64,000 nucleotides of DNA, from NCBI GenBank assembly GCA_949300335.1, contig CASGDV010000023.1:1-64000 (forward strand), in the 5' to 3' direction. This DNA comes from an uncultured Bacteroidales bacterium. GTDB taxonomy: Bacteria; Bacteroidota; Bacteroidia; Bacteroidales; UBA932. Below are positions 1 to 7,132 of this stretch, in pieces. Position numbers and translations under genes: made by a program. Each line of letters starts with the position of its first letter. Position 1 is the first letter of the stretch. The notes beneath the pieces are model-generated. The model was not told the origin of the DNA. It made no database searches and was given only the letters and a program-made list of their open reading frames with translations.

Positions 1-114
1 GCTCCAGACGTGACTGAAAACAAAAAAATCGGCCCTGAAACCAGAGCCGATGATATAAAAAACGATGAGTTTGATCGGAAAATACGGGAGAGTCTGCCGG
101 TTAACTCAAATTGA
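1..114 (+). CDS. 3' end of an unidentified gene (partial)
   Basis: Frame 1 is open from the window edge to a TGA at 112-114 and would encode the last 37 residues of a charged, hydrophilic C-terminus. The other two forward frames hit stops within the first 20 bases. No family can be recognised from so short a tail. It lies 42 bases upstream of the DUF975 gene on the same strand and could be the preceding operon gene. A hairpin that folds better in the opposite strand lies inside it (22-51), so the open frame may be chance. Confidence 0.35.
   Translation, partial: APDVTENKKIGPETRADDIKNDEFDRKIRESLPVNSN
22..51 (-). terminator. Possible minus-strand intrinsic terminator
   Basis: Read on the minus strand, two 10-base arms (42-51 and 28-37) pair completely, with one G-U wobble, around a 4-base loop and are followed by a run of seven T. 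On the plus strand the wobble becomes a C-A mismatch and no T run follows, so the signal is strand-specific. The nearest minus-strand gene is rimM, ending about 770 bases away. Confidence 0.4.
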
Positions 115-156
115 AGGAATTAAATGACTATCCCTATATAATCAAACAGAACTGAA

Positions 157-807
157 ATGAAAAAGAATCAAGATTTCAAGAACGCCTCGTTGCAGGCACT
201 GAAGGGTAACTGGGCTCCGGCTGTCGGTATGGCCGTGATCTATGTCCTGGCCACCACTCTTTTTTTAGGACCTTATGAGGCATCAGTGATGATTAATCCC
301 GCCTTCTATGCTTATACATCGTATACCGGACTGTTTTATTTTGCCGGTATGATGCTTGTCGTCATGCCGCTTTCCGTAGGTTACGCATGTGCCATGAGAG
401 ATTTGCTGACGGTAGGGAACAATGATATCATAGGCAACACATTGTCTCTGGCATTCAAAGGATACGGCAGAAACGTGCTTGCAATGCTGCTTTATATCGT
501 ATATGTGTTCCTGTGGACACTGCTTCTCATTATTCCGGGGATAATTATGGCATATGCCTATGCTCTGGTCCCGTACATCATCAAGGACAATCCTGAACTT
601 TCAGTTCCTCAGGCAATCAGAAAGAGCCGCCAGATGATGAAAGGACATAAGTTCGATTTGTTTTACCTTCATTTGAGTTTTATAGGCTGGTATCTGCTTT
701 CTTTGATTACATTGGGAATCGGCCTGTTCTGGCTCATGCCTTATGTTTCAGGAGCAACAGCTGCCTTCTATGAGAGTGTAAAGGCCGGAGAAAGAATAGC
801 TGACTGA
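157..807 (+). CDS. DUF975-like multi-pass membrane protein
   Basis: A 216-residue integral membrane protein with about five hydrophobic segments (near residues 20-45, 60-85, 105-135, 170-190 and 190-205). A short cytoplasmic N-terminus begins with lysine, asparagine and an NASLQALKGNW-type motif. The pattern, together with the PQAIRKSRQMMKGHK loop, is that of the DUF975 family, whose molecular role is unknown. It is convergent with rimM, 15 bases from it. No TAnnTTTG promoter is visible upstream, so it may be transcribed with the gene ending at 114. Family assignment is fairly sure; function is unknown. Confidence 0.8.
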   Translation: MKKNQDFKNASLQALKGNWAPAVGMAVIYVLATTLFLGPYEASVMINPAFYAYTSYTGLFYFAGMMLVVMPLSVGYACAMRDLLTVGNNDIIGNTLSLAFKGYGRNVLAMLLYIVYVFLWTLLLIIPGIIMAYAYALVPYIIKDNPELSVPQAIRKSRQMMKGHKFDLFYLHLSFIGWYLLSLITLGIGLFWLMPYVSGATAAFYESVKAGERIAD

Positions 808-822
808 GCAAAAGCCGGTGTT

Positions 823-1344
823 TTAAAGAAGACCGTCCGGAATTTCCATTTCCAGAATCTTGTTTTCCGGGTCGGCAGACAATATCAAATCTTCATGGAG
901 CGGTATTATCGCCGTTCCATTTTTTGTTTCCACTTCAAGGCATGTGTTTCCCGGAATATCCATGATACCGGTGATTATGCCAATCTTTTCCGATGGTTTT
1001 CCTTTCACCGATGCCGCTACTGTCCATCCTACAAGCATTTCCGGTTCATCTTCATCGGATGCTGTCTTATCGTCATATGCGAAAATATCGCGGCCTGCAA
1101 TTTCTTCCGCATCGGAAAATGAATTGATGTCAGTAAGCCTTGCAATGATTTTGCTGTTGCCTCTGTTTCGGACAACATCAATAAAAAACGGAACCGGGAG
1201 TCCATCAAAAAAGATGAAAACCGGTTCCTTGAAGTCGATATCTTCCGGACCGATATCCTTGAAGCCAATGATGACTTCGCCGTCGGTACCGTTGGATTTC
1301 AATACCTGAGCTATCTTCAGCAAATCTTTGACCTGATCCGACAT
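823..1344 (-). CDS. rimM: Ribosome maturation factor RimM
   Basis: A 173-residue cytoplasmic protein that helps assemble the 30S head by binding ribosomal protein S19. The N-terminal beta-barrel RimM domain (about residues 1-90) includes the SNGTDGEVIIGF stretch. The C-terminal PRC barrel (about 95-170) carries the VGWTV and IPLHEDLI segments. A longer frame reaches upstream into rpsP, but the start at 1344 gives the family's normal length and leaves only 7 bases after the rpsP stop. It is co-transcribed with rpsP, a widely conserved pairing. No terminator follows it before the convergent DUF975 gene. Confidence 0.95.
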   Translation of the reverse strand: MSDQVKDLLKIAQVLKSNGTDGEVIIGFKDIGPEDIDFKEPVFIFFDGLPVPFFIDVVRNRGNSKIIARLTDINSFSDAEEIAGRDIFAYDDKTASDEDEPEMLVGWTVAASVKGKPSEKIGIITGIMDIPGNTCLEVETKNGTAIIPLHEDLILSADPENKILEMEIPDGLL

Positions 1345-1351
1345 GGTCGAA

Positions 1352-1915
1352 TTAAGCCTCAGGGTTTTCTGCCGGAGTCTCTGCAGCAACCTCTGCTTCC
1401 TGTGCGGCCTTTTCAGCGGCAGCAGCTTCAGCAGCAGCCCTTGCAGCCTCTTCAATCTCCGCTTTTTTCTTGGCGATTGCCTCAGCCCTTTCCTGATTTA
1501 CTTTTGCTTCAGCTTCCTGAGATGCCTTTGCCTTGGCAGCAGCATCCTTGGTCAGACCTTCTTTCTTTGCATTGATTTTTGCATCTCTCTGTGCTTTCCA
1601 AGCCTCGAATTTCTGGTCTGCCTGTTCCTGAGTCAGGGCTCCTTTTGCGATACCGCCCTGGAGGTGCTTTCTCAACAGTACTCCTTCATATGAAAGAATA
1701 CGGCGGGTAACCAATGTAGTCTCGGCACCGACATTAAGCCATGCCAAAGCCTTTTCATGGTTGAGCACGATAGTAGCAGGGTTGGTGTTCGGATTGTAGG
1801 AACCGATCTGCTCGATGTAACGACCGTCACGTGGTGAACGGGTGTCTGCCACAACAATGTGGAAGAATGCGAAATTCTTCTTTCCGTGGCGCTGTAGACG
1901 AATTTTAACAGCCAT
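1352..1915 (-). CDS. rpsP: 30S ribosomal protein S16 with long C-terminal extension
   Basis: The first 80 or so residues are a standard S16, starting MAVKIRLQRHGKK, with DTRSPRDGRYIEQIG and the NPATI segment. S16 is a small-subunit assembly protein. The product is 187 residues rather than the usual 80-90. Residues from about 95 on form an Ala/Glu/Lys-rich, probably helical tail, which is common in Bacteroidota S16. It is the first gene of the rpsP-rimM operon, with a TAnnTTTG-type promoter at 1977-1984 about 60 bases upstream. Confidence 0.96.
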   Translation of the reverse strand: MAVKIRLQRHGKKNFAFFHIVVADTRSPRDGRYIEQIGSYNPNTNPATIVLNHEKALAWLNVGAETTLVTRRILSYEGVLLRKHLQGGIAKGALTQEQADQKFEAWKAQRDAKINAKKEGLTKDAAAKAKASQEAEAKVNQERAEAIAKKKAEIEEAARAAAEAAAAEKAAQEAEVAAETPAENPEA

Positions 1916-1976
1916 TGTGAATCTGTTTTAAAAAATTATTAAATTACTGACATTTTCCTACCCGAGGAAAAGTGCG

Positions 1977-1984
1977 CAAATATA
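1977..1984 (-). promoter_or_regulatory. -7 element of the rpsP-rimM promoter
   Basis: Minus-strand TATATTTG matches the Bacteroidota consensus TAnnTTTG. It implies a transcript start near 1970 and a leader of about 55 bases. No good -33 TTTG is visible at the usual distance. Confidence 0.55.
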
Positions 1985-2521
1985 GTGATTTTTTTGAATT
2001 TACGAATAAATATTTTTCATTCCTGCCTTACACGGTCGGTCGCTATCTTTTCCGTGGAGGCCATCCTGTCCTTGAGCTTTCCGAATATCCTGAATTGTAA
2101 TGGTCTGAGCGTTCTTCAGAGTTGTCGAGGTCATAGGAAAGAATCAGGGAGCCGTGTTCTATATCATGCCTCAGTCTTATTCCGCCATTGAACGCCGGTT
2201 TCATGAAGGAAACGTTCCGGTTGAGCGTCTCATATTGGTTCTGTTCCTTACCTTCTATCAGTATGATATATTTCCCGCCCTCAATATACAATTTTCGCTG
2301 GAAAGATATATTCGGGAATCTTTAAAAAACATTCTATCAGTATAATATGTAATCACGAATTATTTCGATTTGTATTTTATGGTTTAACAATTTCGAACAT
2401 ATCAATAGGACAGCATTCTTGTTTGTTGGCGGACCGGTAAACGCATATCAGTATACCGGGTTGTGGCTTTTGCATGATTGTTGACGTGAGATAATTGTTT
2501 CATAAGTTTAAAATTGTCAAT
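1985..2521. other. Gene-poor intergenic region with short repeats
   Basis: No convincing gene is present in these 537 bases. A minus-strand frame (2043-2291, 82 codons from a TTG, open a few codons further upstream) reads like beta-strand outer-membrane protein sequence and may be a gene remnant, but it lacks a good start and any recognisable domain. The 9-mer TATCAGTAT occurs three times in direct orientation (2257-2265, 2336-2344, 2446-2454), and the first two copies share a longer 18-base match. The section 2340-2400 is strongly AT-rich. Confidence 0.5.
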
Positions 2522-3046
2522 ATGCATACAAAATTGATCTTGCCGGTTGTTTTTTTGTCTTTTGTCTGCGGCGGAATGTCTGTCCATGCAGCCGGAGCCG
2601 GATTACCGGAAACCGTTGAAATCAGTGCCGGAATCTATGTGTCTTCATCACCTGATCTCGGTGACGCACCGGATGATATTGTCGGTGAATATTATGTCTG
2701 TCATGAAGGGGAGGAAAGCAGAGTGCGTTTCTCGAAAATGGATGACGGTACATATTCGGCTCAGGTGATATGGGTCAGGAACAGGCTTGATGAAAACGGG
2801 AATGTCAGGCTGGATGAGAAAAATCCTGACAAATCACTCAGAAATGTCGAATGTGACAAGATTGTCCTGATTGAAGGACTTGTCTATGATGTAAAGAAGC
2901 AAAGGTGGTCCGGAGGCAAGATTTATGATCCGATCAGAGGAATCAGAGCAAATGCGACATGCTATTTTTCTCCGGAGGGAGTATTGAATGTAAAAGGTTC
3001 ACTGATGGGATTCAGTGAGACGGTGCATTGGAAAAAAGAAAAATAG
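2522..3046 (+). CDS. DUF2147-type secreted protein
   Basis: A 174-residue protein with an N-terminal signal peptide (about residues 1-24, ending ...SVHAA) and a DUF2147-like domain. The domain features are IVGEYYV near residue 55, a series of short beta strands, NPDKSLRN, and the WSGGKIYDP motif typical of the family. DUF2147 proteins are small periplasmic or secreted beta-barrel proteins of unknown role. The start at 2522 is chosen because it places the signal peptide at the N-terminus; an upstream in-frame start at 2495 adds nine poorly fitting residues. The promoter of the following tRNA gene starts just after its stop. Confidence 0.85.
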   Translation: MHTKLILPVVFLSFVCGGMSVHAAGAGLPETVEISAGIYVSSSPDLGDAPDDIVGEYYVCHEGEESRVRFSKMDDGTYSAQVIWVRNRLDENGNVRLDEKNPDKSLRNVECDKIVLIEGLVYDVKKQRWSGGKIYDPIRGIRANATCYFSPEGVLNVKGSLMGFSETVHWKKEK

Positions 3047-3055
3047 TAAAAAAGT

Positions 3056-3085
3056 TTTGGATTTATAAAATGTTTCTTATCTTTG
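3056..3085 (+). promoter_or_regulatory. Promoter of tRNA-Leu
   Basis: A -33 TTTG (3056-3059) and a -7 TATCTTTG (3078-3085) are separated by 18 bases, an almost ideal Bacteroidota sigma-A promoter. It ends 15 bases before the tRNA 5' end. Confidence 0.85.
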
Positions 3086-3100
3086 CACTCCCAAATCAAT

Positions 3101-3183
3101 GCGGATGTGGCGAAATGGTAGACGCGCCACTTTGAGGGGGTGGTGGGAGTTTTCCTGTGCGAGTTCGAGTCTCGCCATCCGCA
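3101..3183 (+). tRNA. tRNA-Leu (anticodon GAG)
   Basis: An 83-base class II tRNA. The acceptor stem GCGGATG (3101-3107) pairs with CATCCGC (3176-3182), followed by discriminator A. The anticodon arm CCACT/GGTGG encloses the loop TTGAGGG, giving anticodon GAG, which reads CUC and CUU leucine codons. There is a variable arm and a T-loop of the GTTCGAGTC type. The CCA end is not encoded. An intrinsic terminator follows four bases later. Confidence 0.95.
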
Positions 3184-3187
3184 CAGA

Positions 3188-3219
3188 GGGACAGTTTCAG
3201 ATGAGACTGTCCCTTTTTT
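3188..3219 (+). terminator. Intrinsic terminator of tRNA-Leu
   Basis: GGGACAGT (3188-3195) pairs with ACTGTCCC (3206-3213), extended inward by two more pairs after a mismatch, and is followed by six T. Confidence 0.9.
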
Positions 3220-3285
3220 GTGTTTGTAACCCATTGAGTATTTCTCCATTATGTGAATACAGAGTTGCGGTTTTCGGGGTATAAT

Positions 3286-3311
3286 GTAAGCGTCTCCGGG
3301 ATGACGTATTG
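3286..3311 (+). repeat. Dispersed repeat, copy 1
   Basis: The 20 bases at 3286-3305 (GTAAGCGTCTCCGGGATGAC) are identical to 58372-58391. After a 3-base gap in this copy the match continues with GTATTG. An exact 20-mer twice in 64 kb is unlikely by chance, so this is part of a dispersed repeat family. This copy lies directly upstream of the small transposon-like ORF at 3353. Confidence 0.7.
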
Positions 3312-3352
3312 CGTCGCGGCAGCACAGTCTCTAGCTTTGCAAAAAAAAGGCT

Positions 3353-3565
3353 ATGCTTAAGAAGAAACAGAATGACAATGCAGTAAGACGCTACATGTCT
3401 ACTATGGCACAGTACCGTAAGGCAATAGGGCAAAATCCGGCCCTGACGCTGAATGCATATTGCAAGATGCGACATGTCTATTACAGGGGTCTATTGGAAT
3501 GGATGCGAAAGGAGGGAATAGAGAAGCCGGTACATAAAACAGGCGGCGCTTTAAAAGAAAAATGA
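3353..3565 (+). CDS. Small basic transposase-OrfA-like protein
   Basis: A 70-residue basic protein. After a charged start (MLKKKQND) it has helical segments, with NPALTLNAYC followed by VYYRGLLEWMRKEGI. This resembles the short helix-turn-helix proteins that accompany IS66-type and related transposons in Bacteroidales. No full transposase follows. A 30-codon frame overlaps the stop in an ATGA arrangement (3562 onward), and after that the region to the feoAB promoter holds nothing recognisable. With the dispersed repeat just upstream, it is probably a relic of a mobile element or a domesticated fragment. The resemblance is from memory of the family, and the identification is weak. Confidence 0.45.
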   Translation: MLKKKQNDNAVRRYMSTMAQYRKAIGQNPALTLNAYCKMRHVYYRGLLEWMRKEGIEKPVHKTGGALKEK

Positions 3566-3765
3566 CCTGGTGTCGGGCTGTGGCAACTGAGGGTGTTTCT
3601 GTGTCTGAGGTCAAGTATTTTCTGTTCAGACTTGGTCATATCCAAGCCTGATTCCGGACGTTAGTAAAAATCGGACACAGGATTTTGCTGGTAGTCTATA
3701 ATAATGATAAATGTCCCATTGCCTAATACCTGATATTGGGGATATGCGGCTTTGTATTTTTTAGG

Positions 3766-3773
3766 TATCTTTG
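3766..3773 (+). promoter_or_regulatory. -7 element of the feoAB promoter
   Basis: TATCTTTG implies a transcript start near 3780. This excludes the in-frame ATG at 3771 and supports the start at 3801. The TTTG at 3751-3754 is closer than usual (11 bases). Confidence 0.65.
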
Positions 3774-3800
3774 TGCCGAAATTATCGAAGGGGCAGACTA

Positions 3801-6209
3801 ATGAAACTTTCAGATTTGAAAACCGGCGAAAAAGCCGTTGTCGTGAAGGTATACGGACATGGGGGATTCCGGAAAAGGATAATAGAGATGGGGTTCGTGA
3901 AAGGCAACACCGTCAAGGTCGTCCTGAATGCTCCGCTGAAGGATCCTATAGAATATGAAATCATCGGATACCGTATATCGCTTCGCAGGGAGGAAGCGGA
4001 AAAGATAGAAGTCATCGGAGAAAACGAGGCAAAGGAACTGATGACCGGGAGGGCCGACGGACAGCCTTTGCTGGAACCCTGTGATGATGACATGTGCCTC
4101 GAGAAGCAGATGAGGTCACTTGCCGAACAGAGAAGGCATGTCATAAGGGTGGCGCTTGTGGGTAATCCTAACTGCGGGAAAACATCCCTGTTCAATATCG
4201 CATCCGGCAGTCATGAACATGTCGGAAACTACAGCGGAGTTACGGTAGACGCAAAAGAAGGTAATTTCGATTATGGAGGATATCATTTTGTACTTGTAGA
4301 TCTTCCGGGAACCTATTCGCTTTCGGCTTACAGTCCTGAGGAACTTTATGTCAGGAAAAATCTTGTGGAGGAGATGCCCGACGTTGTCATAAACGTGGTG
4401 GATTCCTCGAATCTGCAGAGGAACCTGTATCTTACGACCCAGCTGATAGACATGAATCTCAGGGTTGTCATGGCCCTGAATATGTACGATGAACTTAAGG
4501 AAAAGAAGGATCAGCTTGATATCAGGCAATTGGGTTTTCTTCTGGGAATGCCGGTAGTCCCTACGGTGAGCAGGAACGGCAGCGGTATCCATGAACTGTT
4601 CGATACCGTCATAAACATTTATGAAAACAATGACTCACAGCTGGCCAGACACATACATATCAATCACGGTACGGAACTGGAACAGAGTATAGCGAAAGTT
4701 CAGGGTGTGATAAGGAAGAACACGGATCTGAGATACAAATATTCGACAAGGTATCTGGCCATAAAGTATCTTGAAAATGACAAGGATATAGAAAAGGTTG
4801 TTGAGGACCTGCCGAACCGTGATGAAATCATAGCCGCAAGGTATGAGGAGCAGAAAAGAATAGAAACGATGCTCAATACTAATACCGAAGCGGCAATTAT
4901 CGATGCAAAATATGCTTTTGTACAAGGCGCTCTTGCAGAGACTTATGTACAGTATAAGGGAAAGAAGAAGAGAAAGACTCTTACAGACAGAATAGATGCC
5001 GTTGTGACCAACAGGTGGCTGGCTTTCCCTATTTTCCTGTTTGTGCTTTACCTTGTATTTGAAGTGACTTTCACTGTCGGCGAATATCCCATGCAGTGGA
5101 TAGAATGGGTTGTCGAAAAATTCAGTGACTTCGTTTCCGTATCGATGTCTGACGGATGGGTCAAGGATCTTGTGGTCGACGGCATCATAGGAGGGGTGGG
5201 GAGTGTTCTTGTGTTTTTGCCGAACATCCTGCTGCTTTATCTTATGATTTCCCTTATGGAGGATTCAGGATATATGGCAAGGGCGGCTTTCATTATGGAC
5301 AAGATGATGCATAAGATGGGGCTTCACGGCAAATCCTTCATTCCTATGATAATGGGATTCGGGTGCAATGTTCCGGCCATTATGGCTACCAGGACAATAG
5401 AAAACAGGAAAAGCAGGCTCATAACGATTCTCATCATTCCTCTCATGTCCTGTGCCGGAAGGCTGCCCGTGTATATACTGATTGCAGGAGCCTTCTTTCC
5501 GGAAAGTGCCGGCATCGTATTGTTGGGGATGTATCTGCTCGGTATCGTGATGGCTATCCTTTCCGCAAAACTCATAAGCCGGTTCATAAAGGATGACGAT
5601 CTTCCTTTTGTGATGGAACTCCCTCCTTACAGGATTCCTACATCAAAATCCATCTTCAGGCATACGTGGGAAAAGGGAAAACAATACCTCCACAAGATGA
5701 GCGGAATAATACTGGTATGTTCCATCATAATATGGTTTCTCGGATATTTTCCGAATCATTCCAAATATGATACGGTGCGGCAGCAGCAGGAACACTCGTT
5801 TCTGGGATATATCGGCAAAGGGATAGAGCCTGTCCTGGAACCCTTGGGTTTCGACTGGAGAATGGGAGTCGGAATCTTGTCGGGAATAGGTGCAAAGGAA
5901 CTTGTGGTAAGTACCATGGGAGTCATGTTTGCGAGTGCGGAAGAAGAAGCACCCGATGCTGCAGGTGCCGGTGACGGGACAATAGCTGAAACACGTCTGC
6001 AGAAATCTCTTCAGAATGCCGTCACTCCTGCCGGAGCGTTGGCGTATATGGTGTTTGTCCTGCTCTATTTCCCGTGTATCGCGACGTTCGTGGCCATAAG
6101 ACAGGAGGCGGGAGGATGGAAGTGGGCCCTATTCTCGGCTGTTTATACGATATTCCTGGCCTGGATAGCCGCATTTGCAACATTCAGACTGGCGTCATTG
6201 CTGCTATGA
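3801..6209 (+). CDS. feoB: Ferrous iron transporter, FeoA-FeoB fusion
   Basis: An 802-residue inner-membrane Fe2+ importer. Residues 1-75 are a FeoA-type SH3-like domain (MKLSDLKTGEKAVV, IIEMGFVKG). The FeoB G domain follows, with Walker A GNPNCGKTS at 121-129, DLPG at 167-170 and NMYD at 227-230, then a helical GDI-like region. From about residue 405 come the membrane segments with two Gate regions (MGFGCNVPAI and SGIGAKELVV). The FeoA-FeoB fusion is normal in Bacteroidales; elsewhere the two are separate genes. The chosen start follows an SD-like GAAGGGG and the promoter at 3766. The next operon carries an iron-sulfur repair-type protein, so this is an iron-related neighbourhood. Confidence 0.97.
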   Translation: MKLSDLKTGEKAVVVKVYGHGGFRKRIIEMGFVKGNTVKVVLNAPLKDPIEYEIIGYRISLRREEAEKIEVIGENEAKELMTGRADGQPLLEPCDDDMCLEKQMRSLAEQRRHVIRVALVGNPNCGKTSLFNIASGSHEHVGNYSGVTVDAKEGNFDYGGYHFVLVDLPGTYSLSAYSPEELYVRKNLVEEMPDVVINVVDSSNLQRNLYLTTQLIDMNLRVVMALNMYDELKEKKDQLDIRQLGFLLGMPVVPTVSRNGSGIHELFDTVINIYENNDSQLARHIHINHGTELEQSIAKVQGVIRKNTDLRYKYSTRYLAIKYLENDKDIEKVVEDLPNRDEIIAARYEEQKRIETMLNTNTEAAIIDAKYAFVQGALAETYVQYKGKKKRKTLTDRIDAVVTNRWLAFPIFLFVLYLVFEVTFTVGEYPMQWIEWVVEKFSDFVSVSMSDGWVKDLVVDGIIGGVGSVLVFLPNILLLYLMISLMEDSGYMARAAFIMDKMMHKMGLHGKSFIPMIMGFGCNVPAIMATRTIENRKSRLITILIIPLMSCAGRLPVYILIAGAFFPESAGIVLLGMYLLGIVMAILSAKLISRFIKDDDLPFVMELPPYRIPTSKSIFRHTWEKGKQYLHKMSGIILVCSIIIWFLGYFPNHSKYDTVRQQQEHSFLGYIGKGIEPVLEPLGFDWRMGVGILSGIGAKELVVSTMGVMFASAEEEAPDAAGAGDGTIAETRLQKSLQNAVTPAGALAYMVFVLLYFPCIATFVAIRQEAGGWKWALFSAVYTIFLAWIAAFATFRLASLLL

Positions 6210-6256
6210 GGGAGGTATGAATCAGTCGGACTTCAGTAAAATACCTGATTTTAGTG

Positions 6257-6288
6257 ATTGCATGTCGCAGATTGTTGCCGTACCTTTG
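6257..6288 (+). promoter_or_regulatory. Promoter of candidate sRNA or leader before the hemerythrin gene
   Basis: A -33-like ATTG (6257-6260) lies 20 bases before a -7 TACCTTTG (6281-6288). Transcription should begin near 6295, about 118 bases before the next start codon. Confidence 0.65.
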
Positions 6289-6294
6289 CATTGG

Positions 6295-6386
6295 ATTGAG
6301 ATTAAAGGCCATAAGTTTTAAAGTTATTATCCTTTTAATTGTTGTAGTGAAGAGGCGGCTGGGAAGTCAGCCTCTTTGCGGTTTTT
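6295..6386 (+). ncRNA. Candidate small RNA or transcription attenuator
   Basis: A roughly 92-base transcript is predicted from the promoter at 6257-6288 to a hairpin and U run. AAGAGG (6350-6355) pairs with CCTCTT (6371-6376), with an inner CTG/CAG pairing, and GCGGTTTTT follows. The first 50 bases are AU-rich and unstructured. Either this ends most transcripts as an independent sRNA, or it attenuates the downstream gene at 6413. No known RNA family is recognised. Confidence 0.45.
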
Positions 6387-6412
6387 GAGTGAATAACATA
6401 AATTAAAGTTTT

Positions 6413-7132
6413 ATGATGCTTGCAAAGTACAGGGAAAGAAAGACATTTTCAGCCGGTATGAAAATTGCCGATCTGATTGACTTCAACTATAATCTCCTTA
6501 CCGTCCTGTCCCGGCTTGGTATCGGTCTTGGCTTCGGTGAAGACAGGATTGGGGAAATCTGTTCAAGAAACGGGATAAATGTGGATTCTTTTCTGCTCAT
6601 CTGTTATATATACAGTTATGATGATTACATCCCGTCTTCGGAGATGATTTCCCGTGCAGATCCGGCAGATATCGTGAAATATCTTCACAATTCTCATCTG
6701 AAATATATGAAAGATGACATGGAGTCACTCGAAAAGAATCTGAATGAGATGGTCGAACCTTGCAGCTGGAAACACAAGTCTTTGATATCCGGCTTTTTCG
6801 CCGGCTACAAACAGGAAGTGCTCAAGCATTTTGCCTATGAAGAGGATACTGTTTTCCCCTATGTTACCGGACTTGTCTCCGGAAATATTGAAGGAGAAAT
6901 CTCATATTCGATTGAGAAATTTGAGGAAAACCACAGCAATATAGATGAAAAGCTGAATGATCTCAAGAATATAGTGATGAAATATTTGCCCGAAACCTGC
7001 GACAATGTACTGAGGAACGAAGTCCTGTATCATCTGTATTCTTTGGAAAAGGATCTTGACAGACATACGGTTTTGGAAAACAGTGTATTGATTCCGTTAG
7101 TAAACAGACTGGAACATGATGAAAGAAAATAG
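6413..7132 (+). CDS. RIC/ScdA-like hemerythrin protein (iron-sulfur repair type)
   Basis: A 239-residue cytoplasmic protein. Residues 15-65 follow the ScdA N-terminal (DUF542) pattern, and the C-terminal part is an HHE hemerythrin four-helix bundle with candidate di-iron ligands H95, H139, E143/E144, H174 and H218. Proteins of this type repair iron-sulfur centres damaged by nitric oxide or oxidants. The Cys-Cys pair of classical ScdA/YtfE is missing: the matching stretch reads LGIGLGFGED. It may therefore be a sensor or a divergent repair protein. It overlaps the downstream regulator by 17 bases, implying translational coupling. The possible attenuator at 6350-6386 precedes it. Confidence 0.75.
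   Translation: MMLAKYRERKTFSAGMKIADLIDFNYNLLTVLSRLGIGLGFGEDRIGEICSRNGINVDSFLLICYIYSYDDYIPSSEMISRADPADIVKYLHNSHLKYMKDDMESLEKNLNEMVEPCSWKHKSLISGFFAGYKQEVLKHFAYEEDTVFPYVTGLVSGNIEGEISYSIEKFEENHSNIDEKLNDLKNIVMKYLPETCDNVLRNEVLYHLYSLEKDLDRHTVLENSVLIPLVNRLEHDERK

Noticed and set aside
61..130. Short matches to 16S rRNA (GAGTTTGATC and AACTCAAATT...GGAATTA)
   Set aside because: The two short matches are only tens of bases apart instead of about 890, and no other rRNA sequence surrounds them.
2043..2291. 82-codon minus-strand frame between rpsP and the DUF2147 gene
   Set aside because: No good start, no promoter and no recognisable domain; kept only as a possible remnant in the intergenic entry.
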